A DNA stretch of 64,000 nucleotides, from positions 64,331,336 to 64,395,335 of the forward strand of contig CM035435.1 in NCBI GenBank assembly GCA_020310875.1. Reading direction: 5' to 3'. Positions 1-10,760 of this stretch are shown here, piece after piece. Position numbers and translations under genes: made by a program. The stretch comes from Ceratopteris richardii. Its lineage: Eukaryota > Streptophyta > Polypodiopsida > Polypodiales > Pteridaceae. The notes beneath the pieces are model-generated. The model was given only the letters and a program-made list of their open reading frames with translations. It was not told the DNA's origin and did not search any database. Numbering within the stretch: position 1 is the stretch's first letter; every line of letters starts with the position of its first letter.

Positions 1-1
1 T

Positions 2-3000
2 CATGAGCTAATTAACAGAGCTTTCGGGTGGAATCAAGAGGGAATCACAAATGTCAAAGATGAATGTCATGATCCGAAAAAGAAAACCTTTCTGGAAATC
101 AACAGAACGGATATTGAAGATGATGTTCGCTTAGTGCACCAGCACTTTTGTTTTCCAAACATGCATAGATATACAGCACCTCAAAAGATCATGGTGCAAC
201 TGCTCTCACATGCTATGAGGCAAGTCGGAAATCAAGTAAATATGACTCCATATGTTCAAGACCGTCTATTTGAAGCAAAGAAGAAGTGGGGTCAGAAAAA
301 GTTTCAAAATGGTAGTTCGACCTTGACCCTACTTATTTATGAGGCACTAGATATGAAGAACTGCTTGCGCGTGATGCCAACCTCAACAGAGTTAGCCAAA
401 TATGCCAAGTCAGCGACGGTTCCAAAGAAAAAGAAAACAGCCATCCCTATTGAAGAAGTAGGAACTAGCTCAAAGAAACCCATGAGGGGCACAAAGCGCC
501 TTAGAGAGGAAGAAGCCCAGGTTACACCCCAATCAAAGAGGACACACACATTGCCAAAGATTCTTGGGACCCAACAACCAATTACGAAAAGAGATCTCTC
601 TGCTACCCTAGAAGAAACACATCAGTTTATGCAGGGGCAAGTAAATTTAAATATTCAAGGTCACCATTACAGACAGGCAAGCAAAGAAAGGAGACAAAAA
701 GATAAAGAACTGACCCCTGAACAAGTGGCCAGATATAAAGAATTAGGTTTAGAAGATTCTAGCTCTGATGCAGAATCTAGTCACGAAAAAGACACTCTGG
801 ACACTGATATAAGGACAGAAACTCACAATGAAGGATGGATAGAGATTAATCAAGTCGAAGTCACACCAGACAACCAACAGGGACAGGCAAAGAACCAAGA
901 ACCCACTGAACCAGAGCACGTCATTCAATTGAATGATAATTCAAAGATCAGTATCAAGGAAGCTCCAATAACTAATAAAGATGTAGTGCCACCTATCAAA
1001 AAAGAAATACAAACTCCTGTGGACCAGGAATCAGGCCGACAACCAAATATGGAGCCAATTGTGATCGAGGTACCTGATGATACACCTCAAGGCAAGATTG
1101 GCCACATGGAGGCGGAGCCAAGGATCCAACTTCATATTAGGCAGCCCCATGATACTACGTTACACGTGGCACAAGGGAAAGATGTGACAACAGGAGCAGA
1201 ACCTAGTATCCCTACCACTTGGTTAAATGTGGATGTCACTCAATTGAAACCTGTTGTCAAGCAAATGATACAAACGGCCATGGAGACGCAACAGCAAATG
1301 ATGGATACAGATGCGGATTATGACAAGGCCATGCGAGAAAAGAATCAATTTCAAATCATGAGTGAACAACTATCCGCACAGCTCATCCAGGCCCAGAAAG
1401 AGATTACAGCCAAAGGAACGAAGTTACTCGCAGTAAAAACACAATGTGATACATTGATGACCCAGCATCATCAACTCCAGGCATAGCTGAAAGACTTACA
1501 ACGATTACATGAAGCTAGTGAAGCAGACAAGGAGAGAATGAAAGCTAGAAGCAACTTACTAGAAACACAACTAAAGGTATACATAGAAGAAAATGATAGC
1601 TTACGTGGACGCAATAAAGAATTGATGAAGTAATTGCTATATGATCAACCTATCGAAAAACAAGAGACTACAAATATTGACCAGAAAGAATTAAGAGATC
1701 AGATTGAGAAGTATGCGGAATTGTTGAAGCAAGAGCAGGCATTGAGAGCAGAATGGGAACATAAGTACATTCAAGACACCAATGAGCTCAAAAAGCAACT
1801 GAATATGGCCAATGGCAAACTTGCCGTGAGTTATAGTGAAAACATGGATCAGGTAGCAGAAATTGGCAACGAGTTGCTTGCGACAAAAGAAGCTCTAAGG
1901 GCAGCAATGCAAGAAATAAAAGAAAAGACTGACCGACTTACAAAATTAAAAGTTAAAGCAATAGAGCCAACACCAATCGGGACACCAGTAGATCCAAGAC
2001 AAGAAAATCCTACTAACCAAGTAGAGGTACGTCCTCTATCTCCCCCTATTTATAATTCTCCAATAAAAGAGCAGATGGCGGAACCACATGATGATCATCC
2101 AATGCCATATACTGTAGAAATAATTTAGAAGGAACGGGCACTATTGGTGTCCTGGTTGACAGAAAATTTTGAAAACGAAGTCATCAAAGTCATGAAAGAA
2201 GCAAGGGTTAAAGGAAAAGACTTGGAGACGATCATGAAGCCTTTCAACATTCCGTATGGACTATTGAAAGAGAAAACAAGACAATACATAAAGAAGATCA
2301 CACAGAAAAACCCAGACGAACAATTGCAGTTCAAAAATGACACGTTCAACTACACTCAAGAAGAATTTGAAGCTCCACAGTCTGTTTGGAGAAGAAAAAT
2401 TTTGGAGAAACATCCTACATTACGGGTGCACTGGCAAGCGGCACCATATCTATTACAAGTAAATCCTTCTTTTTGTCCAACACCACGGTGCAAAGAAGCA
2501 CGAGAATTTTTGGATATGCAAAAGACTGGTGTGATCAGTAAATAGTGGCTAAACTATCCACTACTTCCAAGTCCACTGCATAACTATCTACCTATGCAGG
2601 ATTACATGATCGAAACCATTGAATTTTGGTTGTAGAATTATGCAACAGTACCAGATTTAACTATCAAGATGACCAATAAAATACTCAGTATGATACTTAC
2701 AGTATTAAAGGTCTTCAAACATGCGGCATATACATTTTTGAACCTCATTGGCATTAATCAAGGAATAGATATTCTTGTTTTTGACTTGTCTGTTATGCCT
2801 AGCCGACCAACAATAATGGCATATTATTCTAGGTTGATGTTTTTGTTGAGTACCTATATGCAGACATTCGAAGAAGCCTTTTTCACAGGGTTTTTTGAAA
2901 TTGATTCAAAAATCTTCTTAAAGATGTCATCTAACTTGAATGCCAGATTAGTGGCATATGAGCTAAGCTTCTTCGCCGATCATAGACAACCACCACATGA

Positions 3001-3202
3001 CGATGTGAAAGCAGAACAATGGAAGCAGCTAATGATACATGAAGTCAATCTGCTTAATGAAACAGAGCAAAAAGTGTATAGAACATACTCCCGTCGACTT
3101 CCAAAGCCTGTCGGGGACGACAAAGTTCAAGAGCGGGGTAGTGTTGAGGGAGAGTCAAGCAAAAAGAAGAAAAGGAGAAGACAAAGAAAGAAGCTTCATT
3201 AA
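2..3202 (+). pseudogene. Family A copy 1: unknown retroelement ORF (aORF), 5' truncated by window edge
   Basis: A single reading frame runs from base 2 to 3202 and is broken only by five in-frame stops (near 1484, 1631, 2126, 2543 and 2633), with no frameshift. The N-terminal part (HQHFCFPN, then TLLIYEALDMKNCLR) aligns with the aORF of element G on the minus strand near 54700 (MQHFAFPV). It is followed by a basic stretch with SSKKPMRGTKR, an acidic linker, a long Gln/Glu-rich coiled coil (about 1260-1960), and a C-terminal part ending in a Lys/Arg-rich tail. I recognise no catalytic motif, zinc knuckle or membrane segment I would trust. In G the homologous ORF lies 3' of the polymerase polyprotein, the position of env-like or accessory ORFs in plant Ty3/gypsy elements. 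Function unknown; it is no longer translatable as one protein. Confidence 0.75.
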
Positions 3203-3648
3203 AAAGATCATATCTGAAGATACATCTCTGCAAGAAGCCCCGCAGGGGTGCAACACCCATCTCTGCACAGAGCCTCGTAGGGGCACATATCAAGGAAAAA
3301 GCACGTAGGTGGAAGGCGGAATCAGGGCCAGGAAAGTATTCATGAAGAAGTGCAAGAAGATATCGAGCGGTTCCAAAACCACAAGAAGGTCCTTCAACAT
3401 CTGGGTCTTTGGAAGGTCCAGATCGAAGGCTGAAGGATCACATCCTCATACCTTCCACTGGTGGCATGCGTGGAAACCAGACTTAACAGGCAACACGAAT
3501 GCATCAGGCCCAGAGGATGTGAAAGAAGAATCAAGAAGAGGCCATCAAAACTGAACACCTGTTTAACAAACAGGCAGAACTGACCAAAAGATGCATGCGG
3601 ACAACAAACTGAAGACAAGAAGTAAAGCCTGTCAAGGGATGACAGAGA
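3203..3648 (+). other. 3' untranslated region of family A copy 1
   Basis: Purine-rich, noncoding sequence between the end of the aORF and the polypurine tract. Short overlapping open frames here have no recognisable content. Confidence 0.5.
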
Positions 3649-3663
3649 CAAAGAGGGGGAGAG
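3649..3663 (+). other. Polypurine tract of family A element
   Basis: The run ACAAAGAGGGGGAGAG sits directly before TGTTGCAGAG, the apparent LTR start. This is the layout of a plus-strand primer site next to a 3' LTR. Confidence 0.7.
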
Positions 3664-3783
3664 TGTTGCAGAGCAAAGAAGAGCACAAGGCAGAGAAAAA
3701 GACGGGCTCCAAAATTTTTCCGATTTGGACACCATATTTTTGTATCATAATCATTTTGTAACATATTTTCCATTGTAAATGCA

Positions 3784-3800
3784 CTAGAGGAGTCCTCTAG
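3784..3800. promoter_or_regulatory. Conserved LTR hairpin, copy 1
   Basis: CTAGAGGAGTCCTCTAG is an 8-bp perfect stem around a single G, about 110 bp upstream of the TATA box. The related LTR at 17793-17809 keeps the stem with a paired substitution. Confidence 0.5.
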
Positions 3801-3912
3801 ATGCATCCCCACAGAAGATTAGTAGCTTACTCATGTAAATTAGTAGGAAATTAGCCTTTTAGTGAATAAAGTGCCGGTCTCTTGTGTGAAAGGACCATTT
3901 TTAGGGCACATG

Positions 3913-3920
3913 TATATAAG
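3913..3920 (+). promoter_or_regulatory. TATA box of family A LTR
   Basis: TATATAAG lies inside the best conserved block of the LTR and is preserved in the second LTR copy at 17921-17928. Position and conservation fit a core promoter. Confidence 0.55.
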
Positions 3921-4883
3921 TCAATTTGTGACTCTTTGTAAAGACTTTTTACCATTGTGAGAATCAAGAGCAGAGAATTTCGAATTTGTGTCTTCTCCTC
4001 TCTGTATCATCTTCTTTGTGAGCTTGTATGCATGTGTGTTGCTTGAAAAGAGTGTTAGAAAGTGTTGTCTATCCATGAAAGTGTTTGTTTGCTGTGGTTA
4101 AGGTGTGTGTGAAGTGTAGGAAGTGCTGAAGTGTAGGAAGGTCATTCTCATGACTCAGTATTTTGCTTATAACTTGAAGTAAAAGTGTCAGAATTGAGTG
4201 AAAATACCACCATTGGAAGCATCTTCTCAAGAGCTTCGAAACGCATATGCTATTTGCTATATTCAGAGTTTGGTGCTGAGAGAAAAGCTCAATTTACTGT
4301 TGGCTGTTGATCCAAGTATCGTGACACCATGACTGACAGTTGAAGCTTGTTTGGAATAGTCTTTGCTTTGTTTGCACTCGTTGGGAAACTCATTTGCATT
4401 GATCATCATTTGAATGCATGTCCTCATACACTCGGCTAGGTTTTGATACTCCTCGGATTGATAAATAAAGCGTGAATCCCCACTATATGCACTTGAGGGG
4501 GATTGAGGTATAGTCTCTTTCTCCACAAATCCCTAGGTTGGAACTTAGGTACACACAAGGCTAAGCATTCGGCACATTTTTCTTCTATTTTAGGATAGTG
4601 AAGCACATTTCCCTCTCGGGAAATAGGAGAGCACTTGTACATAATCTAAGAAAATCACTCAAGATTCAATAACCGCTTCGGCTATGAACTAACTTTTTTG
4701 TTTTTCTTTCAGAAAAAAACATAAAAATATACAAAAGTATGAAAAATTCTGGGTATTACCTTTCTCACACCCACGGGGAAAGGATGACACAATTCACGCG
4801 GAGCGTTGCCAATCTAATGAAGGATAAATGAAGGATGGTTCTTGATACCATCTTGACACTAATTACTGCTCTATATTGAGTGC

Positions 4884-7106
4884 AGATGGCATCTTCTAAT
4901 TCCGAGGCTACGCAAGAGGAAGAGATCCAGCTTCTTCCCTTGGAATCAATAACGAAGGCAAGAGGTCATTGGTTTCTTGATGATCAACCAGTGTCAGAAC
5001 TCATTTTCATGGCGACCATCAAGATCATGGATAGGGATCACTACTTTCCTATCATGTCACAAGACTTTAAGACTATCATACAAGGATTACCACGCATGAC
5101 AGATGTCTGGACACAAGCAGGAATTGATGCATTCCTGAGACTTCTGATATATCTGCCTGATTTTCAGAGACTTCCAATATATCTGCCTATTCGAAGCAAA
5201 GAAAAAGACCCTACTCATTTATGAGGCACTTGACATGAAAAACTGCTTACGTTTGATGCCTACCTCAACAGAGATCGGAAGATATGCAAAGTCAGCAACG
5301 GTTCAGAAGAAGAAAAAAATTGTAATCTCTATTGAAGAAGTGGGAACCAGTTCCAAGAAACCCATGAGAGGCACTAAACGCATTAGAGAGGAAGAAGCGT
5401 AGGAGACACCACAATCAAAGTGGACCCACACATTACCAAAGATTCCTATGATGCAGCCACCAATCACTAAAAGAGACCTCTCAGCAGCGTTAGAAGAAAC
5501 ACATGTACATGCAAGGGCAAGTAAACTTGAATGTTCAAGGTCATCAGTACAGACAAGCCAGTCAAGGAACTCAACAAAAAGATAAAGAACAAACCCCAGA
5601 ACAGACTACCAGATATAAAGAACTGGGATTAGAAGATTCGAGCTCCAATGAAGAATTCAGCCATAAGAAAGACACATTAGACACTGATATAAGAACAGAA
5701 ACGCACAATGAAGAATGGACAGAGATTAATCAAGTTGAAGTTACACTTGACAATCAACAGTCAACGGGAAAGAACCAAGAAGAACCCACTGAAACAGTAC
5801 ATATTATTCAATTGAACGATCAGTCCAAGATCAGTATCAAAGAAGCTACAATCACTAATAAAGAAGTAGTGCATCCGGTCAAAGAAGAACTACAAACATG
5901 CATGGATCAAGACAAAAATGTACTTCAAAATAAGGAACAGATTGTGATTGAAGTACCTGACGATACACCACAAGGCAAGATTGACCACAGAGAGGCTGAG
6001 CCACAGATACAGCTCCATATTCGGCAGCCCCATGATACTACGTTGCATGTGGCACAAGGGAAAGATGTTACCACAGGTGACGAACCTAGCATCCCTACCA
6101 CCTGGTTAAATGTTAATGTTACTCACTTAAAACTTGTGGTCAAGCAAATGATACAAACGGCCATGGACACGCAACAGCAAATGATGGAAATAGATGCGGA
6201 TTACAACGGCAATGCAGGAAAAGAATCAATTTCAAATCATGAGCGAACAATTGTCCGCACAGCTCATCCAGGCCCAGCAAGAAATTTCAGCCAAAGGAAC
6301 GGAATTACTCGTTGTCAAAGCACAATGTGATACATTGATGAAGCAGCATCATCAACTCCAGGCACAACTAACAGACTTACAAAGACAACATGAAGCCAGC
6401 GAAGCAGACAAAGAGAGGATGAAAGCTCACAGAAACCTGCTCGAAACACAATTGAAAGTATACATGGAAGAAAACGATAGATTATGCGGTCGCAATAAAG
6501 AACTGATAAAGGCATTACTGTATGACCAGCCTATCGAAAAACAAGAGACTACAGCTATTGACCAGAAAGAACTAAGAGATCAAATTGAGAAATATGAAGA
6601 TTTGCTGAAGCAAGAGCAAGCCTTAAGAGAAGAATGGGAACGTAGGTACATTCAAGAAACCAATGAGCTAAAAAAGAAGCTGAATACGGCCAATGGAAAA
6701 CTTGCAGTAAGTTACAGTGAAAATATGGATCAAGTAGCAGAGATCAGTAATGAGCTACTTGCGGCCAAAGAGGCACTCAGGGCAGCTATGCAAGAAGTTA
6801 AAGAAAAGACTGAATGTCTGACACAATTAGAAACTAACACATCAGAGAAACTACCCATCAGGACACCAATAGAGCCAATACAAGAGAATCCTACTGACGA
6901 GGCAGAGGTACATCCTCTATCTCCCCCGATTTATAATTCTCCAATAAAAGAGTAGAGAGCGGAACCACATGATGATCATCCAATGCTATACACTGCAGAA
7001 ATAGGTCAGAAGGAACGGGCACTATTGGTGTCCCGATTGACAGAGAATTTTGAAAATTAAGTGATCAAAGTAATGAAGGAAGCAAAAATAAAGGGCAAAG
7101 ACTTGG
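4884..7106 (+). pseudogene. Family A copy 2: aORF, deleted, frameshifted and interrupted
   Basis: The start codon is ATG at 4886 (MASSNSEATQ), just after a splice-acceptor-like TTGAGTGCAG. The opening motif HWFLDDQP and the following region match HWFSDVAGP of the G aORF, which fixes the N terminus that copy 1 lacks. About 500 bp of the central domain is missing around 5145-5200, where a short duplicated segment sits. A stop is present near 5401 and the frame shifts near 6205. The coiled coil from 6220 to 6820 is well preserved. The ORF stops matching at 7106 (GACTTGG), where element B begins; copy 1 continues past the equivalent point at 2226. The C-terminal third is absent and is not recovered on the far side of B. 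Confidence 0.75.
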
Positions 7107-7768
7107 TGTTGGGTTGTAGGGTATGCACATACCCACAATTGTGCATAGGAACCCTCCCTAGACCATAATAATATCTCTTTTTTTTTTGTATCTACTTAGG
7201 AATTCACATAGAAACCCTCCCTTAGACACTTTTTAATATTTTTTCCAAAAGTAAGGCTTTGGAGCCTTGTAAATGCTCACATCTTTTGAAGAAAGGTAGA
7301 AAACTCCCCACGCGCGCACGTATTCTCTTCCCTTGAGATTTGGTTGTTAGATAATATATTCCAAGAATCCTTTTGAGATATGTTAGTTAGGCATGTGCTC
7401 CTTTTTTACTAGTCAAAAGGAGCACATGGGGAATTGGGCTGAGCCTATAAATAAGAGGCCCATTTCTTGTAAAAGGGAGGTCCCTTGGCCATGGCCTTGG
7501 CCTCCATTTTGGTAATGGAAGAAGGTGTCATTTGTTATTCTCTTTCTTCCTTGTGTGCAAGGCGATGATCTATGTGTGCGGACTTGCATGTGGATTTGGC
7601 TTGTGTGTGAACATTGCTCTCCCTTGCTCCTTTTTGACATTGGCCATGGTGCCATTGTTCATGAGTATGGGTGTGGATGCGTTGCTTGCACTTCTTGCAA
7701 CTTCACTTGGAGAAGCTTCTCACTTCCATGTGAGGCGGTTAGGGTCTGTTGTTCCCCTTTTCTCAACA
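7107..7768 (+). mobile_element. 5' LTR of noncoding element B
   Basis: 662 bp, TGTTGGG...CTCAACA, with matching TGTTG/CAACA ends. It is followed two bases later by a primer-binding site. A TATA box (TATAAATA) is at 7446-7453. The downstream part of the LTR, including a GGCCATGGCC palindrome in the run TTGGCCATGGCCTTGG, is clearly related to the LTR of element C. No matching 3' LTR is present in the window, so B is truncated. Confidence 0.8.
7446..7453 (+). promoter_or_regulatory. TATA box of element B LTR
   Basis: TATAAATA about 320 bp before the LTR end, upstream of the block conserved with element C. Confidence 0.5.
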
Positions 7769-7770
7769 TT

Positions 7771-7790
7771 TTGGCACCGCTGCCGGGGAC
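7771..7790 (+). other. Primer-binding site of element B (Asp-tRNA type)
   Basis: TTGGCACCGCTGCCGGGGAC differs by two bases from the plant tRNA-Asp complement TGGCGCCGTTGCCGGGGA and lies directly after the LTR. Confidence 0.75.
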
Positions 7791-10013
7791 GTCGGCCTTT
7801 AGCCGTTGGTTTTTCCAAGTTTGTTTGTCCATACTTCGTGAGATGCACCTTGACACTTGGAGGAGGATGAATACATGTGGCCTTCGGTTGGCCTAGGGTA
7901 CCTCTCCTTTTAATTTTTGAGTAATTTTAGTTAATTTTTTTGTTTGATGTCGGGTCGAGCCCTTACGGGCTTCTTTCTACTGTAGTGTACCAGTGTGGGG
8001 AAGATGAGCTATACTCCCTTCTCCACACTCAACCAGGTTTGGGCTCTCCCGCGCGATCGGCATCATGAGCCTTCGGACTTCTGCTTGGGGGCTTCCGTGC
8101 CTACACAATTCCATGATGGGCATGGGAAACACAAGCATCAGTTCAGAAAATTTGAATCGGCACTTAAGGTGGATTCTGGTGCTTCTCTCCTGGGTCCGTG
8201 CTCGATTGTGTGGGGTTGGGCCTTTCTTCTCGAATATGCAGGATTTGGTCACTGTCGTTGCGATTCTTTCCGACTTATTGTTGCCTCTTCCATCATGTTG
8301 TGCGGACTGAGCTATGGCTCTCTTCGTTCTTCACCTGCGAGCTGTGTTTTCTTTGGTGCATGTTTTCCTTGCCATCAAAAGTTTCTATAGTGTGGATCTA
8401 TTGTTTGTGCTTCCCTTCTTTGGGATGTGCTTGTCTCCCCCTGTCCATTCTTCTTCTCTACTATGAAGAGTGAAGTTTTTTCCTTACTCCTCTCTCAATG
8501 TTGCAGGTTCACTTGAGGTTGCGTTGACAGGAGTTCCCACTTCTTAGCCACAATATTGCTATGCTTGGAGGTACCTCAGTTTCCCTTTTTTGTTCTCTAC
8601 TAGTTTGAAGCCAACCTGCATGCTCTCCAAAGAAGTTGATCTTGTGAGCTCTCCCTTGTGCCCAAAATTGCTCCGGGGTTAAGCTTTCTGATGCTCCCCC
8701 TCTTCTCTTTTTTGCATATGGGTGTGGAGATTTTCTGGCACTTCCCTGATGCATGGTCATTAAAGTGGTATGTTGCTCGAGCCAAACATGGTGGGCCTTC
8801 TTGCTTGTAGTTTGCACCTTGGTATGTTCAGCTCAGCGCCTTCCATTGCAAAGTTGAGCGAGGGCCTGGTTTCCCCGCTGCTAGTACGACCACTTTTTTC
8901 GAAAGCAACACATGTTGGGGAGTTGGCGGCACAATGCATTCAGGGGCTCGAATCCTTTCGATCCCATTGTGCTGTGTTATCATGTTGAACTCCCTTATGA
9001 TTCCTCGTTGAACATTCTACTTGAGGCCTCAGATGTCTATGCTTCCCCAGCTTTGTTACATATGTATATTCAGTTTCACCCTCTTCTCTAAATGATGACT
9101 TTCGGGTATGAGAAAATCGATTGCTCCTCTCTCTTTTGGGGATGTATCTTTGCTCCCCCATCTGCTCTTTATTGGTTGTATGATCTGTTGGGAGTTGTAT
9201 GTCCTATTGGGTTGTTTCAAGACTTCTTTATAAGTTCCTGTTGGTCTGCTTGATACAGTTAAAGCACAAGCTTGAGATTCCCATCTTGGCCCCCTCAGAT
9301 ATAAATGTTGTCGATTTGAGTCTGTGCTATGGTTGGACATAATGTCTTCATATATCCATCAATCCCTTGTTCTGTTACTGAGTTGAGTTATGAATGATAT
9401 CTTGCTATTTCACATAAGGTGTTGTATCTTTGTTCAACATATGAGACAATGTATTACCAGTCCGTTCGTAGTGCAGAAATGAATTAGACTTACTGCTTGG
9501 CTAACATGCACATTTCAGTCTTACATTTTAGGTTGAAAGTCATCAGTCAGGGAGAAACTTGCACATATGTTCTAATCACAACTTACACTTCAGGACCTAT
9601 GTTGCTCAAAGAAAGTATGTGGCACTTGAGCACTACAATATATTGTTTGATGCACCGTGAAACCTTAAGAGGAAGTGTAGGCATGTATTACAGGATCTCG
9701 CCAAGATAGCCAAATGAGAGGTGATCGGTCTACAGTACATCGCGGGTTGGACTGATCCCTTGGTTTTTAAACGCTTCTAACTCTCTTGGTTTTTGCGTAT
9801 TTTGGTTTTCATAGTACACGTGCTCACACTTTTGTATTGCAGAACATCTTTTGATTATAAGGAATTACTGTGTGCTTAGGTTTGAAGCTTTTCCAGATCA
9901 AAGTGCAACTAGGGGTTGAAATGTAGGATTTTGGTTGCTCTGCTTTCCCTCCCACTTGCTATAATGATATATGATTATATCACTTTGATTCTGTTATGTT
10001 CACTTGACAATAC
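7791..10013 (+). mobile_element. Internal region of element B, noncoding
   Basis: The first 130 bp (GTCGGCCTTTAGCCGTTGG..., then TGTGGCCTTCGGTTGG) match the start of the C internal region, so B and C are the same broad family. No gag, protease, RT or integrase motif is visible on either strand. Open frames here are short and Cys/Leu-rich, as expected from pyrimidine-rich noncoding DNA. B is a non-autonomous, LARD-like element. Confidence 0.65.
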
Positions 10014-10018
10014 ATAGG

Positions 10019-10737
10019 TGTTGGAACCGTGAAGTCATGAAAGGCCTATGAAGCTATGAAGGCTATGGAGTACTTGGAGGCTTACCTTGGAGCTAAGGAT
10101 ACTCAAAGGCTTAAGGCCTTGTGGCAGTCTTCCAAAATTCCCATTTTTCCCTCTTGTATACAAGTTCTTTCATAGGAACTAGCTCTTACCTATTTTGTGA
10201 GAAAACCCATAAAAACCAAACCTTAGCCTTCTTTTTTTGTAAAAGAATCCTTTCCTTATTTTAGAAAGGAGGGCTCTCTTTTGGATACGTGCAAAGAGCT
10301 CTCTCTCTCTTAGAAGATTCCCTTTTTGATTTTCCCACCTACCTATTATTTTTAGAATATCTAGTTAATGAAGCCTTTGGCCACTTGTATTCAACGGATT
10401 CCTCCTCCTCTCTTATATAAGGAGGAGCTCATTTTGTAAAAAGGGGGGGTCCCTTGGCCATGGCCTTGGCCTCCATGCTAATGGAATGAAGGTTCATTTG
10501 GCTTCCACATTTCTCCTTGTGTGCTAGGCGATGATCCATGTGTGTGGGTATGGCATTTGGGGTTGGCTTGTGTGTGAGCATTGCCCTCCCTTGTTCCTAT
10601 TGACGTTGGCCATGGTGCCATTGTTCTTGGACGTGGGTGTGTGTGCGTTGCTTGCACTTCTTGCAACTCCTCTTGGAAGAGCCCCTCACTTCCATGTGAG
10701 GCGGTTTGGGTTGGTTACTCCCCATACTTCAACAACA
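10019..10737 (+). repeat. 5' LTR of element C
   Basis: TGTTGGAACC...CTTCAACAACA. TATATAA at 10414-10420 is framed by CTCCTCC and GGAGGAG, which can pair. The 3' part is shared with the LTR of B. Confidence 0.9.
10414..10420 (+). promoter_or_regulatory. TATA box of element C LTR
   Basis: TATATAA inside a possible stem formed by the flanking CTCCTCC and GGAGGAG. The same site is in the 3' LTR at about 16875. Confidence 0.6.
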
Positions 10738-10742
10738 AAATT

Positions 10743-10760
10743 TGGCGCCGTTGCCGGGGA
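10743..10760 (+). other. Primer-binding site of element C (tRNA-Asp)
   Basis: TGGCGCCGTTGCCGGGGA exactly complements the 3' end of plant tRNA-Asp as I know it, five bases after the LTR. Confidence 0.85.

Larger units (their letters stand above)
3664..4700 (+). mobile_element. LTR of family A (shared by copies 1 and 2; 3' end uncertain)
   Basis: It begins TGTTGCAGAG after a polypurine tract. A related, truncated copy lies at about 17740-18562, matching through the hairpin at 3784, the segment around 3870-3960 (GTGCCGGTC...GTGTGAAAGGACC, then the TATA box) and onward to about 4560. The 3' boundary is not clear: I found no CA end with an adjacent primer-binding site, and the two copies part at about 4560 versus 18562. 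Because an aORF precedes and another follows this one LTR, the arrangement looks like a tandem pair sharing an LTR. Confidence 0.6.

Noticed and set aside
2669-3202. Hydrophobic stretch in the aORF C terminus as an envelope-type membrane anchor
   Set aside because: The segment is interrupted by charged residues and is not followed by a typical anchor; no signal peptide at the N terminus of any copy.
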